In this document: one piece after another, positions 47,221 to 58,334 of the stretch
Layout of the letters: each line of letters opens with the position of its first letter
How positions within the stretch are numbered: the first letter of the stretch is position 1
Assembly (NCBI GenBank): GCA_012976225.1
Contig: JAAVVG010000004.1
Coordinates: 682,001 to 746,000, forward strand
Length of the DNA: 64,000 nucleotides
DNA from: Golubevia sp. BC0850
Lineage: Eukaryota > Basidiomycota > Exobasidiomycetes > Golubeviales > Golubeviaceae
Direction: 5' to 3'
Program-made: the position numbers and the translations under genes
Notes under the pieces: generated by a model
What the model saw: only the letters and a program-made list of their open reading frames with translations
Database searches by the model: none
Told to the model about the DNA's origin: nothing

Positions 47221-47278
47221 AGATCTAAATACAATGTCACTGTTTCTTTTAGGCACGAATGCCAATCATCCTCCTTCC

Positions 47279-49635
47279 CTAACCCCTGTTCATCCCCAAC
47301 CCTCTCATCCCACCTTCTTCCCTCTCTCTCCTACCCTCCACCTCCAACTCAACTTCCTTCCCACTACCAAAGTACATAACTTCCATTCCCACACCTCTCA
47401 AAGGCATATTCCGATTACTAAGATCAGCTCTAACCCCAATAGAAACCAAACAATTCCTTAACCTGCCTTCCCAAAGTAAAGAAACGTCAAAGAGAGAATT
47501 GAGGCGTGCTCGAAGGACTCCGGTTATCGACAATGGAGATGAAGAGGAAGATGAAGGAGTGGGAGGGATTGAAGAAGTTGAGGTCTTTAGTGAAATCGAA
47601 TCCGTCGTTTTGGGTATAAATTTTTGAGTTGTTGAGATGTTTAAATCTTTGGGTATCTGATTTGGAAGTTCTGAGTTTAAATTTGAGTCTTTTGAGAGGT
47701 GAAATTCATCTTCTGTCTCTCTTAATGACCAATTTCTATCGAGGTTGAAAGTGGATGTAGGAGGGTTCGTGTCTTGATGATTGATTTCTCGAATTGAAAG
47801 ATCCGTTCTTTCCCAAGCTTTTGGATTCCTTTCTGACTGACTTGACCTTGAGATGTGATTTGAATTTGAAAGAGTGTTTGAAGATGAAGATGAAGAATTT
47901 GAAGTAGAAGGATCAGAAACCGAACTCGTAGGTGATGCTCTCAACCAATATTCAGCTCCCATTGTAAGCTCTGAATCGTAAGAATACATGTTGAAGTCGA
48001 ACCTAGAGGAAAGAAGGAGAAGAAAAATGAGAAAGGCGGGCTTCGAATATTGAAAGGAAATGAAGAGAGATTTTTGATTCGATTGACAACTGCACCTCTC
48101 TCCTTGAACATCTGTCTAGCCCACATACTCACCTAGAACAGAGTACCACATCCCTAGACATTCTAGCAGCATAAGCAGTTGAAAGATGGCCCATCATAGG
48201 ATTCAAAGTCGCTGTGATAGTAGTTGGAGGCTGAGATGGAGCTTGAGGTTGAGATTCTAAAAGATTCGCAGAACTAGAATTCGAAGAAGCAGAAGATGAA
48301 TTGAGGGTCTCAGGACTTGAGTTTGGAGTAGTAGAAGTTTCAGAATTCGGATTGAGATTCTGAATCGGAGGATCTGGTAAAGTTGTGAATCTAATTCCAG
48401 TAGAGACTTGAAAAGTAGGAAAGGTCGAGGGTCGAAGATGAAGTGTTCCGAGTCAGTGACTGGAAAATTCGAGAGGATAGAAGGCAAAACAAACCCTCGG
48501 CCTATGAGAGAACGAGAAAGAGGGTAACGAGAAACAGAAAAACTCACTTCCAGCACTTTTCTCAGCAGCACTAAAGAACATTTCAGCACCAGCAGAAAAT
48601 CTACCTCTTAATCCTCCACCTACAGAAACCGAATGGTTTTCAGATTCTAAATTGTCAACTCTTTTCCTAACTGTATTAGGAGATTCCCCTCTTCCTTCAT
48701 TTCCCATACTTGTAGTCAACCCATTCATGGTCTCTCCATCTTTCCCCAACCCTTCCTTCCCATCTTTTTCTTTCCCACCCACCCCAAAATTATGCAACAC
48801 TCTAAAACCCCAAAGACTGTCATCAGCACTATAACTATATTCAGTACACCATTTTCCAGTATCTCTTTGTAAAGTCATTTGTAAATTCGTTGGACCTGCT
48901 ATTAAACCTTTGGTTTCTAAAGGTCCTGGAACTCCACCATTTGAGGATGAAATTGAAGGACTTGATTTTGGTGGGAAGGAAATTGCAGTTGCGAAGAATT
49001 GCCAAGTTGGAGATAGGCGAGTTGTGAATAGAGCGTCTAGACGTGAAGTCGGGACATGCATACAACCGTACAGGAGGTAGTCTTTGAGAGAGATGAGAGA
49101 TGGAATGAATTAAGATATTAGAAGAGTAGAAGAGAGGGGGGGGAAGGGGAAGAGGTTTCGGGAAGGTCTAATCTCTCTATCTTCTCCTTTCAAAGTCCAT
49201 CTTGCCTACCTCCAACCATCACCTGCCTGGCTCTTTGGATTGAAACTAACCTCTAGCATCAACTCTCTTGCCACCCAACCAAACTTTGTCCTTCCCTTCT
49301 GGTTTCCTTGGAATGCCTAAAGTTCTATACCTAGAAGTCATATCCTTGAAATCAACTTCTTTACTTCCTTTCCCCACATTTAGAGGAGGTTTCTCTGGAT
49401 CAGTTGATGCGAAAATGTAGCCAACTGAACCTCTCAATGTAGGTAAAGCTCTCAAAGTATAGGTTGTGAAGAATGGGGTTGAAGGAGAAGCTGAAATTGA
49501 TAAACTTAGTCCTTGAGGGATTGGAAAATCTAAAATGCAGGAAGATGAGGAAGTAAGATTTAAATAGGAATTCGATGGTGACCAATCCGTCGAAATGAAG
49601 TATTGATGAAGCACGTGTGAGACGAAGTCGTGCAT
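47279..49635 (-). CDS. mdm10: Mdm10, mitochondrial outer-membrane beta-barrel (ERMES and SAM)
   Basis: Four exons (49635-49251, 49081-48548, 48406-48133, 48002-47279) give 638 codons. Mdm10 is a porin-like beta-barrel that anchors ERMES in the mitochondrial outer membrane and also serves the SAM complex. The start MHDFVSHVLHQYFISTDW is diagnostic, followed by LDFPIPQGLSLSISASPSTPF and GSVGYIFAS. Exon 2 opens with DYLLYGCMHVPTSRLDALFT, a family hallmark. STGIRFTTLPDPP crosses the second intron, and MMGHLSTAYAARMSRDVVLC and SIGVRADLSNRNMPLRGVGM complete the barrel. Insertions rich in Ser/Asn/Thr (about residues 250-330 and 430-560) make it longer than yeast Mdm10 (493 residues). An in-frame ATG upstream at 49674 would add 13 residues, but MHDF fits the family start. 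Confidence 0.92.
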
Positions 49636-51088
49636 TTCTGGGATGAGGGTGAGTGGGGAGGGAAGAGAGAGCAACAGGCAAGATGAGCCATGTTAAGTAC
49701 AGCGGAGCAAGACGTAGCATGAGTCCTCTGTCCCTCAATGAACTCCTAGGGTTTAAATTTGAATACGGCGATTCCATTCATTTGGAAAGAACATGGTAGA
49801 ATCCAGGTTTGGATATGAATGATGATCCTTCTCCCTTTTGCCACCCCCTTTCTTGCTTTCTCCCCTGTCCTCACTCGGACGACCACTTGGTTTCAAGCCG
49901 GAGTACAGGAATTATTTGATCCCATTTTCTGGAGACTTTCTATCTGTGGTAACCTGGGAAGGACAGAGGAAAAAACAGCAGAGATGGAGCTGTACGCAGG
50001 AGGGGAGGGGGCCTACGAATAGAAACATGACATCTGCACCCTGATAGCATCTCTCCTTCTAAAGATGGATGGAATCGAATTGGAAGAATGGAATCGAGGA
50101 CTTTTTGAAACCAAAGATTGGATTGACAGGTTTTATAAAATTTACCATTTGAGGAAAGTCTAAAGGATTGGCATGCACAGTCAGTCGGAGTTTGATCAAC
50201 TATACGACTCGTCTAAGCGCCTTTCATTTCATCAATCTCTCCTCCTCTCTTCGTCCTTTTCCCCTTATTCCTCTCTTCTCTTTCCCTCTTCTAAAAGGTT
50301 CTTCAAGTGCACAGGCAGGTTGAATCAAGAGCAGCAGCCAGAGTCAACATCGCAAGTAGACGATCTTGAACTGAATTGAAGGTGCAACCCTCCAACCTCT
50401 TTGAAACATCCAAACATACCAAATCTCAACTTCTCATCTCACTCTCTTTTCTTTCTAACACTCTCTCTTTGTTCTTGTTCTCTAATCTGCTCTTTATTAC
50501 AATCGCTAGTCATCTTTGCCAATTCAAATCCAACTTCAACTTCAAACCAGCCTCGATAAGCTACTAACCCAAACCTGCAAGCCGAACCTCAATCAAGTCA
50601 AGTCTCTGTCTATCTTCTGTCTTTTGAGCGTGCAGCTCCCAACCTAATCTAAAGTCAGACTGAGTCTTCTTTCTCTATTGCAATTCCAACTACATAATCC
50701 TTTAACTTATTGACTAAGGTGAGTTTCCAATTCTGGTGGTCTTGGCTCTCCCTCGTTTGGAGGTGGCCGTGTTTTGCTATCGAGTATCAATCCATTCTCT
50801 ATCTTCTCTTTTGGATATCCTTTCATTGAAATCTTGAATTGGGAATGGGATAAATCATCAAAATTGAGCGTAATCATCATACAAAACTCATCTTTACCAC
50901 CTCCCTGTTTTCACCCTCTCCTCGCCCATACACCCTCAGTCCCTTCAACTCTCTTATTCTCAAAATTACTGTCTAATACCTTCCCATACCCCAACCATCA
51001 AAATCTTTATCAACTCAGCTTTCCAAATCCCATTCAACTTCCTCACACCTTTAATCCTCCAACCCTTTAAAACACGCTCCTTTCAAAC
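49636..51088 (+). promoter_or_regulatory. long upstream region of the Asn/Gly-rich membrane protein
   Basis: About 1.45 kb lies between divergent genes. The half near 50220-51088 is C/T-rich and looks like a long leader. A consensus donor GTGAGTTT at about 50720 after an A/T-rich stretch suggests a 5'-UTR intron, but its acceptor is not certain. No coding gene is supported here. Confidence 0.4.
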
Positions 51089-53962
51089 ATGCCAACCTCA
51101 GCTTCCAAGAAACGTCAATCCTCTGTCATGTTTGCTAAAGGGACTAAATTCCATGACAAGGCCACTGCTGCTGGAGCTCTCTCCTCTGCTGGAAACTTTG
51201 GTGGGAATAACTCTTCTCCTTCGAACGGAAACGGAGGCAATGGTGGTGGTGATTGGGGAGGTTTTGGTGGAATGCTAGATGGTGGAGGTTCTGATTCTGA
51301 TTCTTCGGATGATGATGACGTTTTCAGAAAAGCTGGAAGATCCAATAATGGCGGAAACGGGAATGGAGGTTCAAATGCAAATCCTCAAGCAGCTTCAGGA
51401 CCTACTCCTCAACAGTCATCTCAACAGTCATCTCAACAGTCATCTCAAGGTTCAAATCGTTCTCCTCCTTCTGATCATAATCAAGGTTCTTCTAATATGA
51501 ATGGAATGGGGAATTCAAATTCCAATGAGAATGGGAATGGGAGTGCAAGTCGACCTCAAGACTGGTCAATGAGAGCTGCTGCAGTAGGTGATAGACCACC
51601 AGATTCTGCTTCTCAAAACCCTCAAAGTTTGAAATTGTTGGGATTGAAAAGTGCGAGGGAAGGAGGGACTAAATATGGCGGCGCACCACCTACCGTTACA
51701 AGTTCTTCTCCTATTCCTGGTGATTCAAGAGATAGAGACGGTGGAAGAGATAGGGACAGAAATGATGGATTGTTTAAAGAAAGAGGGCATGACAGGAATG
51801 AAAGAGAAAGAGAAAGAGGAATGGAAAGGAATGATAGAGATAGGAGAGATCAAGAGAATTCAAACCCTCCCCCAAGATACCAACAGGAAGCTTCTTCTTC
51901 TTCTCCACCTTCAAATCTTACTTCTGGCTCTTCTCCTTCAAGACAAAGAGCTAATCAACCTTCTCCTGATTTTGAAATGGTTGGAAATGGTGCAAGTTCA
52001 AGTCCTAATCGAAATGCAAACGGTGGTCCTTCTCAATCTTCAAGACCTGGAAATCAACCGTCAAATTCTTCTCTTCCTAACTCAACTTCAAAGAACAATC
52101 AATCTCTAAATCAATCACAATCTCAATCTGGACCATCTAATTCAGGAGGTAGAGCTCCGATTCAAAAAGGTTATGTAGATCGAACCTCTAGAATCATTAA
52201 TTTCAATCCTCCTTCTAATGGGAGCAGAACCAATCCCAATGGACCTTTCCAAGCAAATTCAAATGGAAATGGAAATAGACAAAGAGAAGATAGCGATGGA
52301 TTTGGAGGTGGTGCTGGACCTAATTCTAGAGATCTTTTAGGTGGAAATTTGAACAATGGTGGAAATAATGGTGGTGCTAGACCTGTTAGTCCTTTAACTG
52401 CAGTTGCCACCGAATTAGGATTGAAGACTCCTCAACCTGAGAATGGAGGTGGAAGTTTCAGCTCTCAAAATCAGAATTCGAACCCAAACCAACAACAGCG
52501 ACAGCAGCAAAGATCTAACGGACCTCCATCTGATTACTTCGGTCCAAATGCAAATGCTAATGGTCCGAATGGAAACAGAGGTCCACCTGGACCTGGAGGA
52601 CCTGGTAGATTCAATGGAAACGGTTCACCTTCAGCTCAAGGTACTCCGCCTTTCAATCCTCAAAGGAATGGTGGTGGACCTCAACCTCCAATGAATGGAA
52701 ATCGAAATGGACCACCTCCTAATCAAATAAATGTAAATCCAAACAATGGTGGTCGACCGAACTTTGGTCCAGGTCCTTCACCTCCGCAAGCTGCAGTTCG
52801 AGGTCCTCCTGGAGGAGGAATGAACGGTGGAGGTCAATCTCCAACTATGAGAGGTGGATTCAACAGTCAACAACAGCGAGGCCCACCTGGTCCTCATGGT
52901 GCTATCAGAGGTCCACCACCACCTCCAAACGGAAATGGAAACGGAAGTCTAGGTCCAAACAACAACAACAACATGAACAACAATTCAAGAGGACCTTCTC
53001 CTGGACCTAGTTTCTCTGATTCTCAAGGTCCAAGACCTCAACAATCTGTTTGGAGAAGAAGTATGGCGATGCTTGGTGGAAATGGTGGTGGATCAGAAAG
53101 AGGAGGAGGATATCCTTCTCAATCTCCAAATCAACAAGGTGTTCCAGGTGGTGGAAGTAGAGATCTACCACCTCAAGGAGGTAGACAAAACCTTTGGAGA
53201 AGATCTTTAGCTTTACTTTCAGGTAATGGACCTCCTCAACCTCCAAGACCACCTCAAAATAGAGCTCCTTCGCCAGATGAAATCGAAGAGAAACCAGTTA
53301 GGGTTCAAGGATTCGAAAGAGCTTTATTAGATGAAACTCCAGTGGTTAGAAAATCTCTTTATCTAGGTGGTGGAACTCAAGGAATGGAATGGGATTACTC
53401 TGGTTCGGGAGGTGATAAATTTTGGAGAAGGTTTTCAGCTGCTCAACATCACACTGATGCTAATGATGGAATTGAAAAGGCATCAAAAGCTTATAGAAAG
53501 AAAACTGAAAGGGGAAATAGAAGGGGTAGATGGGGTGCTGCTTTTGGTGGAATGGCTATGATAGGTGCTATAGTTGGTGTCGTTATTTGGAGAGGAAACG
53601 CTGAAAGTCAAGCTCATTCTGGTGATCAACCTACTACTGTTGATAAACCTACTGGTGGTTTGGTTAGTTTAAGAGCGGTTGTTGAGGATTCTTTTCCTAC
53701 TCCTAGTAATCCCAGTGAGGCGATCATGGCTAGATCTACTATGGTTCCAGTTATGAAATCTTGGATTGATGAATTCTCTAAAGATTTAATTGAAACTCAA
53801 GAGGATTATGGGAAAGTTGGAAAAGATGGGAAGAAGTTGAAAATGGATGATGTCGATGATGAATTACCTTTCAAGGTTCAAAATAAAAGGATACAAGATT
53901 CAAATTCTATTAAAAGAAGACATCATTCTAAATTAGCAAAGAAACATCAAACTTCTTCGTAA
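51089..53962 (+). CDS. Asn/Gly/Pro/Gln-rich single-pass membrane protein, function unknown
   Basis: One uninterrupted frame of 957 codons, unusual among the intron-bearing neighbours. I do not recognise a family. Residues 1-640 are low-complexity, dominated by Asn, Gly, Ser, Pro and Gln, with an Arg/Asp/Glu block near 210-255. Three related motifs precede the membrane: VWRRSMAMLGGNGG (about 654), LWRRSLALLSGNG (about 701) and FWRRFSAAQ (about 777). A basic patch (KKTERGNRRGRWG) and one hydrophobic segment (AAFGGMAMIGAIVGVVIW, about 816-833) follow. The C-terminal 120 residues look folded or helical (MVPVMKSWIDEFSKDLIETQ) and end in a basic tail. The positive patch before the helix predicts a cytosolic N-terminus by the positive-inside rule. 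The low-complexity part could phase-separate; that is speculation. Confidence 0.8.
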   Translation: MPTSASKKRQSSVMFAKGTKFHDKATAAGALSSAGNFGGNNSSPSNGNGGNGGGDWGGFGGMLDGGGSDSDSSDDDDVFRKAGRSNNGGNGNGGSNANPQAASGPTPQQSSQQSSQQSSQGSNRSPPSDHNQGSSNMNGMGNSNSNENGNGSASRPQDWSMRAAAVGDRPPDSASQNPQSLKLLGLKSAREGGTKYGGAPPTVTSSSPIPGDSRDRDGGRDRDRNDGLFKERGHDRNERERERGMERNDRDRRDQENSNPPPRYQQEASSSSPPSNLTSGSSPSRQRANQPSPDFEMVGNGASSSPNRNANGGPSQSSRPGNQPSNSSLPNSTSKNNQSLNQSQSQSGPSNSGGRAPIQKGYVDRTSRIINFNPPSNGSRTNPNGPFQANSNGNGNRQREDSDGFGGGAGPNSRDLLGGNLNNGGNNGGARPVSPLTAVATELGLKTPQPENGGGSFSSQNQNSNPNQQQRQQQRSNGPPSDYFGPNANANGPNGNRGPPGPGGPGRFNGNGSPSAQGTPPFNPQRNGGGPQPPMNGNRNGPPPNQINVNPNNGGRPNFGPGPSPPQAAVRGPPGGGMNGGGQSPTMRGGFNSQQQRGPPGPHGAIRGPPPPPNGNGNGSLGPNNNNNMNNNSRGPSPGPSFSDSQGPRPQQSVWRRSMAMLGGNGGGSERGGGYPSQSPNQQGVPGGGSRDLPPQGGRQNLWRRSLALLSGNGPPQPPRPPQNRAPSPDEIEEKPVRVQGFERALLDETPVVRKSLYLGGGTQGMEWDYSGSGGDKFWRRFSAAQHHTDANDGIEKASKAYRKKTERGNRRGRWGAAFGGMAMIGAIVGVVIWRGNAESQAHSGDQPTTVDKPTGGLVSLRAVVEDSFPTPSNPSEAIMARSTMVPVMKSWIDEFSKDLIETQEDYGKVGKDGKKLKMDDVDDELPFKVQNKRIQDSNSIKRRHHSKLAKKHQTSS
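51409..51444 (+). repeat. three tandem 12-nt repeats encoding SQQS units
   Basis: Three exact copies of TCAACAGTCATC encode successive Ser-Gln-Gln-Ser residues within the low-complexity region. The identity at the DNA level points to recent expansion. Confidence 0.9.
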
Positions 53963-55130
53963 AAATTCAATATCTTCAAGTTTCCTTCCAATGCCGACCT
54001 CGACTTTACCTAAAGTAAACACTGAAGACGAAAACAAGTGACGGACATTCGCTGGTCGATCCTCTCTTTTTTCTCATCTTCAATTCTTGAAGCTTCATAA
54101 CCAATTTCAATCCTTCATAGATCTGATCCCTCAATCCATCAATGTCTCCGAAAGTTATACTCACTCTCTTAATTCATCCAATCATCTCTTTGCCTCGATC
54201 AACATCCAATTTCTCCTTCAACTCCTCATGCTCTTTTTTCAAGCTTCTCTTTTATTCCTTGCCGCATCATTCCAAGACTCTTTCAATCGAACTACTCTCC
54301 CTCTTCCAATTCCAATCCCAAATAGTTCTCTTCCCCACTCTCTCTCTCTTCTCTCCCCCTGCTCTTATTGATTCTCCCTTCTCCTTCCCACAATGCTTTA
54401 AAGCAAGAACACTCTCTCTTACTTTCTCGTCTCTCTCTCTCGTCTTCTCGTATCGATCTTTATATATACATCTGCTATATAAAAATTCACCCCACATTCT
54501 TTTGCATCTCTCTCTCTCTTTCGTCGACTTCTCCTTCTCTTTCTGTTTTCTCGTCTCTCGCTCGTATTTTATTTTCCACATCATCTTTTTTTCTCCAACA
54601 TAAATCGTTTTCTCGAATAGGTATTCTTTTGAGGGCGAAAGTTTGAGGCAAAAGCCAAGAAAGAACGGTTTTACCTCATCCTCAAATTGTGGGTTGATGT
54701 TTCTTGGATCCAGAGAAGTCTTTTGCTCTTACTTCTCTCTCCTCTTCTTCTCTAGCTTCTTCTCCTCCTACACTACTTGGAAACTCTCTTGTGGAAGCAT
54801 CAGAGAGAGTCACTTTCTCCAGGCATATGTAACAGCGAAACAGAAGGTCAAAAAAGCCCCGTCTTCTCCGACCCCACGAAGCGGCTCCTCTTTCTTGGGA
54901 TGGATGGACTTCCGATCGTAATTAGCTCATCCGGATGGCTCTGTTCCTCTTCTCTCTTTTTCAGGAAGTGCATGGTAGGGCCGATTTGAACTCATTTGAA
55001 GGCTTTCGAATTGCCCCTCTTTCCCCCACGCAGCCCTTCAAAAGGTATAAAAGGCAGAGGTTATAGAGAAATTCCCTTCCCGGATTTCCTCACAGTCTTT
55101 TCGTCAAGTCAACCCCAAGCGTTTATCAAG
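53963..55130 (+). promoter_or_regulatory. intergenic region with TATA box before the esterase gene
   Basis: TATAAAAG at 55046-55053 stands 85 bases before the ATG at 55131. The central part (54100-54640) is very C/T-rich with many TCTC runs. No gene is supported, although a short spliced leader cannot be excluded. Confidence 0.6.
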
Positions 55131-56507
55131 ATGAAGTATCTTCAACTTTCAATCGCTTCTCTTGTCCTACCCTCTTTAGTTCTCTCGAGCCCTTTCGATC
55201 CTTCTACCCCTTTCGATTCTCTCAATCCTCTTCAAGCAAGAGCTTCGAAGAATGGTGCAGGTTTCCAAAGATTCTCTTCTCCATTTCCTTTCTACCCAGA
55301 GAATTCTTTGAGCGGTGGCAAAGGTTGTAGGTCGGAACCAATCGAAGCCGGATTCCATAATGTCACCTTGAAGACTTTGGACACTGCTGATAATTCAACT
55401 GGAGAAATGATTGAAAGAACTCATTTGGTTTATGTTCCAGAGATTTACGATGGGACACAAGCTTTACCGACTCTTATGGCTTTTCATGGATCAGGATCAT
55501 CAGCTCAGCAACTCGTTGATACTAGCGAGCTTAAGAAGATGGCAGATGAAAATGGATTCATTGTGAGTTTTGGTTCCAAGGAAAGAGAAGATTAAGGAGA
55601 GGAAAGAGCTTTCTTGAACCTTTATAACTGACTTCTTCCCCATCTTCTCACGACTCTTCAGCTGGTCGCACCAACCGGTGGCACTATCTTCACAACTGAT
55701 GGTGTTCCAACTGGAAATGGATGGACAGTAGTAAGTTAATTTTGCCTCGTCAGCTCTTTCATCTCTATAGCTCACAGATCTCATTCTCATTTCTCTCTCG
55801 TAGCCTTACGTTCCAGCCATCTCACCGAACATCCTCCCCAACGAGCAACAAGATCTGGACTACATTCTTCAAGTCCTCTCTCATACTCAAAACACTCTCT
55901 GCACTGATTCCAGTCGCTCTTACGCCACAGGTCACTCTGGAGGAGCCAGAATGTCCAGTGCTTTAGCTTGCGATCCGCAGGCCTCTTATCACTTCGCTTC
56001 CATTGCCCCAGTCTCTGGACTGAGGGCTGGTCCAAGTAAGAAAGATCTCAGCGGTCCAGTTACTAGAGGGTACAAGGCTTGTAGACCTAGTCGACCTCTG
56101 GGAATCGTCTTGGTTCATTCAGGAGAGGATCAAACCAGTACGTCTTTTACGAAACGAAGAGAGTTGTGACTTTTTCGAGCTACGAGAATCTGACCTCGAC
56201 ACCTTTTGCTTTTATTTTCCGATCCCCAGACCCTTACCTAGGAAACGACAATCCGCAATGGGGATACGGGATTCCAGAAGCAATCACTCAATGGAGAGCG
56301 ATCCTTGGATGCTCAAACGTCAAGAAGTTGGAGAGACCAGTCAATGGCTCTGATCCAGCTGTTGTTAGAAACAGCGTCGATTGGTGTGGTAGAGGAGCTA
56401 TTACAGAGTATTACATTCAGCATCACGATCATCCTTGGCCAGTCGATGTAGCTGGATTCCCTGTGAACAATCTGCTGTGGGATCTTCTTACTAGATGGAC
56501 ACTTTGA
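55131..56507 (+). CDS. secreted esterase of the PHB depolymerase / feruloyl esterase (CE1-like) fold
   Basis: Four exons (55131-55562, 55662-55730, 55804-56137, 56230-56507) give 370 codons. A signal peptide is clear (MKYLQLSIASLVLPSLVLSS). The alpha/beta-hydrolase core shows the oxyanion strand LPTLMAFHGSGSSAQQLVD, a following LVAPTGGTIF, the nucleophile elbow YATGHSGGARMSSALACDP (GHSGG) and the strand PLGIVLVHSGEDQTNPYLG, which probably carries the catalytic Asp. A His in IQHHDHPWPVD is the likely third member of the triad, and this HPWP block is typical of Esterase_phb and LpqC-type enzymes. Paired Cys residues suit a secreted protein. Such enzymes cleave polyester or feruloyl-polysaccharide esters; the substrate here is unknown. 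The TATA box suggests inducible strong expression. Confidence 0.88.
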
Positions 56508-56755
56508 GAGAGGAAAGAGTAGAAGTAACTGTAGTCATATCTAGATCTTAATGAACTTTTCTTGACCTGCTTGTCATCGTCGAATCCTCCTATGTAGAGC
56601 TTGTCAGGACGTCTTGGGCCGGTTCATCTTGAGATAGCTCACAGCTGTTGAACCGTAACAAGATAAGTGAAAGCGACCGATCAGTGATCAAAGATACAGA
56701 GATCGGAAAGCGCAGAGAGAATTCTGAAACGGCACTCACACTCGAATCTTGCAGA
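56508..56755. other. intergenic
   Basis: This is a convergent 3' flank between the esterase and the following minus-strand fragment. Nothing else is visible. Confidence 0.4.
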
Positions 56756-57205
56756 TTAACATTCGAAAGTCACCTTCTTGGGAACGTACCTATCATCCAG
56801 CAATTCCAGGACCATCTCTTGAAGCTTTGAGAGGAAGGCAGCATTGAATCTACTGAAATCGACAGTGAGTTTCCTAATGGGCTTCATTTGTATTCCATTG
56901 ACCACGAAATTCCTCCCGGCGGCTGCTTTACGAGCTTTAACCATCTTCACGAGCTGGTCTACGTAAATGACTAGCGATGAGTCTACTCTTAGTCCTTCTA
57001 GATGAGGTAAGGACCTCATAAGGCCGGTGAAAGCGTCTCCTTTCAGATTCCGTCCGTCTTAGATTTCTGGAAGCAGCCATCCTTCTCTGCGTAATGCCAA
57101 TGAAATGACTGAGCTCTCGTGTTTTCGATCAGATAGATGGCAGAGAGGTGATCTTGACATTTTGAAGCGAAGAACTTTGAGAATCCTTAAGAGTGAATCT
57201 GGCGT
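56756..57205 (-). pseudogene. F-box/LRR-like gene fragment
   Basis: On the minus strand a frame runs from an acceptor-like CTTCTAG at 57205 to a stop at 56756. It reads DSLLRILKVLRFKMSRSPLC, then SSVISLALRREGWLLPEI, one in-frame TAA at 57059-57061, then NLKGDAFTGLMRSLPHLEGL, YVDQLVKMVKARKAAAGRN and PIRKLTVDFSRF. This is the texture of the C-terminal end of basidiomycete F-box proteins with a degenerate leucine-rich domain. Continuity of the leucine pattern across the TAA suggests one former exon. I could not find an F-box or a convincing start upstream, so a gene remnant is more likely than a live gene. The intact last 88 codons might still belong to a spliced gene. Confidence 0.4.
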
Positions 57206-57857
57206 CTAGAAGAAAGTCCAGAGGATTTGATTCCCATCGAATACCGACAGCCACTCCTTGGAACCTCCCTGCAGCTCATCATAGTTGGTCATCACTGCCC
57301 TCTTCCACTCACGAATGATATCTACTCTCTCCTTCGTTTCCCTAGGCTTTTTCTCTTCTCATTTATTGTGCTCGCAAACCAACATATTCTCCTTCGTCGC
57401 CTACATCTCAGAGCTCACACGGAAGACCCATGAAACCACACCTCCTTCCCAATTCTTGCTTTCGATCTTCCTTTCTATCGACTCAAACACTCCCTCATCC
57501 AGCAATTGGGTCGTACAGCTCGTCGAGGCCTCGTTTGTGTAGTCGAACACTTTTCATTCTTTCTCCAAACTTGCATCAAAAAAATTCCAGGCTTCGCAAA
57601 ATTGGTTATTTTGACGAAGAAAGCAAGAAATAGAAAGTATAGCAAAGGGCAGACAGCGCTTTCCTCTTCTCTCGACTCACTTGAATTGCTACCACCTCTG
57701 GAGTCTTGCCTATTCTTTTCTGAATAATAGTCTCTGATGAAACTAATTGCAATGATGACATATTAGAAGTTAGTGTTTTGATGCGATGGTCAAGTTAGAA
57801 AGAGTGATTAGTGAATCACCCCTCCTACATCCACGACCAACACAGTCAATTTTGAAT
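57206..57857. other. region between the F-box-like fragment and the V-ATPase f gene
   Basis: C/T-rich stretches around 57300-57720 on the plus strand look like the promoter of the next gene. No gene is supported. Confidence 0.4.
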
Positions 57858-58334
57858 ATGGCATCTCGACCAGTTGTCAATCCAGCTTTAGGTAAGAACC
57901 TGTTTCCAATCTTCAATTATCTCAATCTTATTCTTCAACAGCCCAAGATGGTATCCAATCCTCAGCGACCAACCACTACCGCCTCACCCCTGCCTCCCCC
58001 TTTCCACTGCCGCCCTCTCCTCTCCCCCGATATTCTCTCTTCTACTCTATCTCCAAACTGACTCTATCCATCTCTCATAATCATCCTCTTCATAATCCCT
58101 CCCTCAGCCGGCTGCTGCACAGTTCTCTCAATCTTTGGAATCCTAATCCTCTCAGTCTTCGGCTATGGTTTCACACACAACTGGGAAGCTCTAATGGGCT
58201 CAGAGGAAGATCCGAAAGATGGTGCGGCTGTCGGTACCACTTGCTACATCGCAGCTCTGATCTATGCTGCTTTCGTAGCCTTTTGTGGTTGTCAGTTGGG
58301 AGTTCATAGGAGGTATTCAAGGATAGCATTGTGA
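57858..58334 (+). CDS. V-ATPase Vo subunit f (yeast YPR170W-B homologue)
   Basis: Two exons (57858-57891 and 58108-58334) separated by a 216-nt intron give 75 codons. The product MASRPVVNPALAGCCTVLSI followed by FGILILSVFGYGFTHNWEAL matches the small Vo subunit f, whose yeast form begins MRPVV and has a CCTVLSAFG motif. The loop MGSEEDPKDGAAV corresponds to the conserved VGSxxDPEDGPAVA loop, and the second helix YIAALIYAAFVAFCGCQLG completes a two-helix hairpin. Subunit f sits beside the c-ring of the vacuolar proton pump; its animal relative is RNASEK. The short first exon of 11 codons makes this gene easy to miss. Confidence 0.9.
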
